Shown: positions 60,975 to 64,000 of the stretch, piece after piece | How the letters are laid out: each line of letters begins with the position of its first letter | How positions within the stretch are numbered: position 1 is the stretch's first letter | Assembly (NCBI RefSeq): GCF_019212185.1 | Contig: NZ_CP078138.1 | Span: 3,144,501-3,208,500, forward strand | DNA length: 64,000 bases | Reading direction: 5' to 3' | Source of the DNA: Pseudomonas fluorescens | GTDB taxonomy: Bacteria > Pseudomonadota > Gammaproteobacteria > Pseudomonadales > Pseudomonadaceae | Position numbers and translations under genes: made by a program | Notes under the pieces: generated by a model | Told to the model about the DNA's origin: nothing | What the model saw: the letters and a program-made list of their open reading frames with translations, nothing else | Databases searched by the model: none

Positions 60975-61044
60975 CCAGCCGCTCAACACTGCTCGCCATA
61001 CGCCGCGTCGGTCATCGTCGCGGCGCCTCCCGATACTCGCCAAG

Positions 61045-61082
61045 TACCACGCAAAGCCTCGTCGCAGAGCGCTTTCGTGGTA
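61045..61082. promoter_or_regulatory. Possible NtrC-type upstream activator site
   Basis: TACCACGCAAAGC (61045-61057) and GCTTTCGTGGTA (61071-61082) form a near-perfect dyad, one bulged base. It is about 25-60 bases upstream of the sigma-54 promoter, close for an enhancer site but possible. Confidence 0.45.
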
Positions 61083-61098
61083 TTTCAGGGTGCCTGAT

Positions 61099-61121
61099 GC
61101 AAAGGCTGGCACAGCCTTTGC
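61099..61121. promoter_or_regulatory. Perfect palindrome overlapping the sigma-54 promoter
   Basis: GCAAAGGCTG (61099-61108) and CAGCCTTTGC (61112-61121) are perfect 10-base arms around GCA. The promoter elements lie inside it, so a protein binding the dyad would compete with RNA polymerase, or the symmetry may be chance from the -24/-12 motifs. Confidence 0.5.
61107..61121 (+). promoter_or_regulatory. Sigma-54 promoter of the ABC uptake operon
   Basis: TGGCACAGCCTTTGC matches TGGCAC-N5-TTGC with GG (61108-61109) and GC (61120-61121) 12 bases apart. A start point near 61132 leaves about 44 bases to the first ATG at 61176. The NtrC-type regulator directly upstream is the expected activator. 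Confidence 0.8.
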
Positions 61122-61175
61122 GATAACCCTTTCGCTAACCGACAAGAGGCGTCCCCGAACGCCCCAAGGGATTTT

Positions 61176-62492
61176 ATGCAACTGCCGTTTTCCCACCTGC
61201 CGATCGTTGTCGCCCTGAGCGGCCTGCTGCTGGCTTACGCCGGAGCGGTGCAGGCCGGTCGCGTCGAATTGGGCGCGCCTGCCGCGCAGGCCGAGCTGAC
61301 CCTCGGTTGCCTGTACCCGATGACCGAGCGCGCAGCGATCTACGGCCAGGACAGCATCGCCGGGATCCAGGTAGCCCTGAGTGAATTGCAGGCCCAGCGC
61401 GACGCCGGTGAGGCGATTGCGCAGATGCGTGTGATCATCGACGACGACCAGTCCAAGGCGTCCTACGGTGTCAGCCTGGCCCGCTCCTTCATTCGCAAGG
61501 ACGGCGTGCAGGTGCTGTGCGGCATGGTCTCTTCGGGTGTGGCGCTGGCGGTCAGCCAACTGGCCCGGGACGAAAAAGTGCTGATGATCGGCACCGACCA
61601 CGCCTCGTCGCGCATGACCCTGGAAAGCGGCCATCGCTATTACTTTCGGGTGACCAACGACACCTGGACGTCGATGGCCGCCGGCGCTCATTACCTCAAG
61701 GCGCTGCAGGCGAAAACCGGCTGGAAGCGCCTGGCCTTTATCGGCCCCGACTACGAATACGGCCACGTTTCGCGGGACGACCTGCACGAAGCGTTGCGCC
61801 AACTCGGCGTACAGTTCGACGATGTCACCGAACTCTGGCCACGCCTGTACGAGCCGGATTACTCGGCCTACATCGCGGCCCTCGAGCAGGCGCGTCCGGA
61901 CATCATCGTCTCGGCCCTGTGGGGCGGCGACTTCCACGCCTTCGTCAAGCAGGCGGCGGGCACACGGCTGTTCGAGACCTCGCGCCTGGCCAACTTCGAT
62001 ACCGGCGGCAACTACGACTTCCTGGTCTCCTTGGGCGATAAGGCGCCGCCGGGGCTGATCCTTTCCGCGCGCCACCACAACAACTGGCCGCAGACCGCGC
62101 GCAATCGCTCCTTCGTCGAGCGCTTCCACAGCCTGACCGGGCGCTACCCAACCTACGCCGCCGAAGGCGCCTACACCGGAGTGATGGTGCTGGCCGCCGC
62201 CAGCCAGAAGGCCGGCGCCACTGACACCGAATCCCTGGTCACAGCCCTCGAAGGGCTGGAGATCGCCTTGCCGGAAGACCCGCCGGGCTTCGTCTCGCGG
62301 ATCGATCCGCTGACCCACCAGATCCTGCAGACCCAGGCCGTCGGCACCCCGGTGCGCAACAGCGATTACCCGCCAGCGCAACTGATGCTCGGCGAGTGGT
62401 CGGTGTATTCCGCCCAAGACCTGCTGCCCGATCCGGCCGTGCGCGCGCGTCGCCAGGCCGGGCCAACCCATCCCGAGGGGCACGCCCCTTAG
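61176..62492 (+). CDS. ABC transporter substrate-binding protein, type I periplasmic fold
   Basis: The 438-residue protein has a signal peptide (MQLPFSHLPIVVALSGLLLA, cleavage near VQAG) and a Peripla_BP_6 fold (about 40-400) with GCLYPMTERAAIYGQDSIAG, VIIDDDQSK, IRKDGVQVLCGMVSSG and IVSALWGGDFHAFVKQA. This fold binds branched-chain amino acids, amides or urea. It is first behind the sigma-54 promoter. A second, dissimilar binding protein gene follows 27 bases on. The first could serve signalling to the membrane kinase or bind a different ligand. Confidence 0.88.
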   Translation: MQLPFSHLPIVVALSGLLLAYAGAVQAGRVELGAPAAQAELTLGCLYPMTERAAIYGQDSIAGIQVALSELQAQRDAGEAIAQMRVIIDDDQSKASYGVSLARSFIRKDGVQVLCGMVSSGVALAVSQLARDEKVLMIGTDHASSRMTLESGHRYYFRVTNDTWTSMAAGAHYLKALQAKTGWKRLAFIGPDYEYGHVSRDDLHEALRQLGVQFDDVTELWPRLYEPDYSAYIAALEQARPDIIVSALWGGDFHAFVKQAAGTRLFETSRLANFDTGGNYDFLVSLGDKAPPGLILSARHHNNWPQTARNRSFVERFHSLTGRYPTYAAEGAYTGVMVLAAASQKAGATDTESLVTALEGLEIALPEDPPGFVSRIDPLTHQILQTQAVGTPVRNSDYPPAQLMLGEWSVYSAQDLLPDPAVRARRQAGPTHPEGHAP

Positions 62493-62519
62493 CTTCAGTA
62501 ACCCGTAATGGAAATGACC

Positions 62520-63854
62520 ATGAACAACTATAAGAAAAGCGTCCCGCACACCCGCAAGGCACTGACCCTGGCCCTGGCATTGGCCACGGCAGGTCTCGCC
62601 ACTGGTCTCAGCGGCAGCGCCGTGGCCGCCGAAAATGGCAAGTTCCGCATTGGCGTGGTGACCTTCCTTTCAGGTCCCGCCGCCGGCCCGTTCGGCGAGC
62701 CATCGGCGAATGCCGCCAGGCTGCTGGTGGAAAACCTCAACCAGGGCAAGCTGCCCGCACCCTACGACAAGCTGGGGATCAACGGCGCCGAGATCGAGAT
62801 GGTGATCATCGATGAGGCCGGCGGTGCCGCCAAGCAGGTCGAAGAATTCCGCAACCTGGTGCAGCGCCAGAAGGTCGATGCGGTGGTCGGCTACATCTCC
62901 TCCGGCGATTGCCTGGCCATCGCGCCAGTGGCCGAGGAGTTGGGGGCAATGACCGTGTTCTATGACTGCGGCACCTCGCAACTGTTCAGCGAAGACAAGA
63001 CTCCGCAATTCGTGTTCCGCACCAGCCTCGACGCTGCCGTCGACAACATCGGCGCCGCCCGTTACCTGGCCAAGACCCGTCCGGAGGCCGTGCGCGTCGG
63101 CGGCATCCAGCAGAACTACGCCTGGGGCCAGGACAGTTGGAGCGACTTCACCCTGTCGATGGCCCAGGTCATGCCCAAGACCCAGGTGGTCGAATCGCAA
63201 ATGCCCAAAGTGTTCCAGGGCCAATATGGCGCGGAAATCTCGGCGCTGTCGGTCAAGCGTCCGGACATCATCCACTCCAGCTTCTGGGGCGGTGACATGG
63301 AGGCCCTGGTGCTGCAGGCCAACGCCCGCGGCCTGCTGGAAGAAGCCACTGCGGTGCTGACCTGCGGCGAATCGGCCCTGGCGCGCTACAAGGACCAGGC
63401 GCCCAACGGCATGATCATCGGCGGTCGCGGCCCGTTCGGCGCCTTTGCCCCGCAGAATCCGCTGAACAACTGGTTCACCGACGCCTATCAAGCGGCGTAC
63501 AAAGCCGCGCCGACCTACCCGGCGAGCAAGATGGCGCAAGCCATCCTCGGCCTGAAATTCGCCGCGGAAAACGCCAAGGCCGAGGCCGGCAAGGTGCCGG
63601 CGCCGCTGGAAATGGCCAAGGCGTTCAAGGGCGCGACCTTCGAATCGGTGTCCGGCACCGTGCAGATGGCCCGCGCCGGCGGCCACCAGGCGATGCAGGG
63701 CATTGCCTACGGCGAGTACCACTACGACAAGGCCAGCAAGCAGGGCAGCGTGCAGAACGTCATCGCCTTCGCCGGCGAGTGCGTGACTCCGCCGGACGGC
63801 ACCAGCGCCCACGACTGGATCAAGGCCGGTTTCCCGGGCGCGCAGTGCAACTGA
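62520..63854 (+). CDS. ABC transporter substrate-binding protein, type I periplasmic fold
   Basis: ATG 62520 has GGAA upstream (other in-frame ATGs are at 62508 and 62514); 444 residues. After the signal peptide (about 1-35, ending GSAVAAEN) the sequence FRIGVVTFLSGPAAGPFGEP, VVGYISSGDCLAIAPVAEEL, and PDIIHSSFWGGDMEALVLQA shows the same fold as the preceding protein. The shared WGGD motif marks them as relatives, though diverged. It is likely the main periplasmic receptor for the LivH-type permease that begins at 63922. Confidence 0.9.
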   Translation: MNNYKKSVPHTRKALTLALALATAGLATGLSGSAVAAENGKFRIGVVTFLSGPAAGPFGEPSANAARLLVENLNQGKLPAPYDKLGINGAEIEMVIIDEAGGAAKQVEEFRNLVQRQKVDAVVGYISSGDCLAIAPVAEELGAMTVFYDCGTSQLFSEDKTPQFVFRTSLDAAVDNIGAARYLAKTRPEAVRVGGIQQNYAWGQDSWSDFTLSMAQVMPKTQVVESQMPKVFQGQYGAEISALSVKRPDIIHSSFWGGDMEALVLQANARGLLEEATAVLTCGESALARYKDQAPNGMIIGGRGPFGAFAPQNPLNNWFTDAYQAAYKAAPTYPASKMAQAILGLKFAAENAKAEAGKVPAPLEMAKAFKGATFESVSGTVQMARAGGHQAMQGIAYGEYHYDKASKQGSVQNVIAFAGECVTPPDGTSAHDWIKAGFPGAQCN

Positions 63855-63877
63855 TCGTCTTGCACAGCTGACTGATC

Positions 63878-63901
63878 GTGGCGGCCGCCCATGGCCGCCA
63901 C
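63878..63901 (+). other. Stable hairpin between binding protein and permease
   Basis: GTGGCGGCC (63878-63886) and GGCCGCCAC (63893-63901) are perfect 9-base arms with a 6-base loop and no T-run. Such stems behind binding-protein genes typically protect the upstream mRNA and lower permease expression. Confidence 0.55.
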
Positions 63902-63921
63902 TCTTGCCAAGGTAGAACCTT

Positions 63922-64000
63922 ATGCTGAGTCTTTATGCGGTGCTGATCGACGGCGCCATCTATGCCTCGTGGCTGTTTCTGGTCGCGGCGGGGCTCACCG
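63922..64000 (+). CDS. LivH-type ABC permease, 5' end only
   Basis: From ATG 63922 the window holds 26 codons, MLSLYAVLIDGAIYASWLFL and more, then ends. The sequence resembles the first helix of branched-chain amino acid type (LivH) permeases, and context fits: it follows a type I binding protein. The rest lies outside. Confidence 0.75.
   Translation, partial: MLSLYAVLIDGAIYASWLFLVAAGLT

Overview
The window looks like a chromosomal segment of a fluorescent-group Pseudomonas. Three things point there: uniformly GC-rich coding DNA, many REP/REPIN palindromes with the GTAGGAGCGAGCCTGCTCGC core, and recognisable Pseudomonas families (MexEF-OprN-like RND pump, OprD-type porins, RibBX, acetylpolyamine amidohydrolase). 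No rRNA, tRNA, CRISPR array, intact insertion sequence or prophage is visible. The species assignment is inference.

Layout. 1-1.7 kb: a DUF3313 lipoprotein (cut by the window edge) and a bestrophin-type channel. 2.0-7.9 kb: a mexE-mexF-oprN-like efflux operon with a terminator behind it and a palindrome in front. 8.0-14.8 kb: a LysR regulator divergent from an organic-acid MFS transporter, a class II aldolase, a GhrA-like 2-hydroxyacid dehydrogenase, an acetylpolyamine amidohydrolase and an OprD porin. 14.9-21.7 kb: a LacI regulator divergent from a TonB receptor, an NtaA/SnaA-type flavin monooxygenase, a YghZ-like aldo/keto reductase and an SsuA-like binding protein. This is probably uptake and oxidative attack on an organosulfur or related compound. 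21.7-30.2 kb: RibBX and a DUF1330 protein, then an eight-gene minus-strand operon (DUF1185, alpha/beta hydrolase, aldehyde dehydrogenase, flavin reductase, GabD-like dehydrogenase, carboxymuconolactone-decarboxylase-like protein, GntR/FCD regulator, NUDIX). The two ends of this block carry the same 16-bp operator-like sequence. 30.3-32.6 kb: a siderophore-type TonB receptor with a Fur-like box. 32.6-33.25 kb: a tandem REPIN array.

33.4-35.6 kb: EamA transporter, DinB-like protein and an SDR. 35.9-41.8 kb: OprD porin, Spinster-like MFS, AraC regulator, opine-type dehydrogenase and a 3-hydroxyacyl-CoA-dehydrogenase-like protein, a likely catabolic unit for an opine-like or hydroxy-acid compound. 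42.0-43.6 kb: an exported Cys-type sulfatase. 43.7-46.7 kb: a visibly more AT-rich stretch with a histidine kinase, a single-domain response regulator, a small Cys/His protein and a Crp/Fnr regulator, next to an 8.7-kb cyclic beta-1,2-glucan synthase gene. 55.6-57.7 kb: an SDR divergent from a LysR regulator, and a DUF2986 mini-protein. 57.9-64 kb: a histidine kinase and NtrC-type regulator followed by a sigma-54 promoter and an ABC uptake operon (two binding proteins, then a LivH-type permease cut by the window end).

The most interesting system is the flavin-centred block at 18-30 kb. A flavin-biosynthesis gene, a flavin reductase, a flavin monooxygenase, two aldehyde dehydrogenases and a hydrolase sit together, with shared operator-like sites recognised by eye. 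The substrate cannot be told from sequence alone. All functional calls come from reading the translations; no database search was run.
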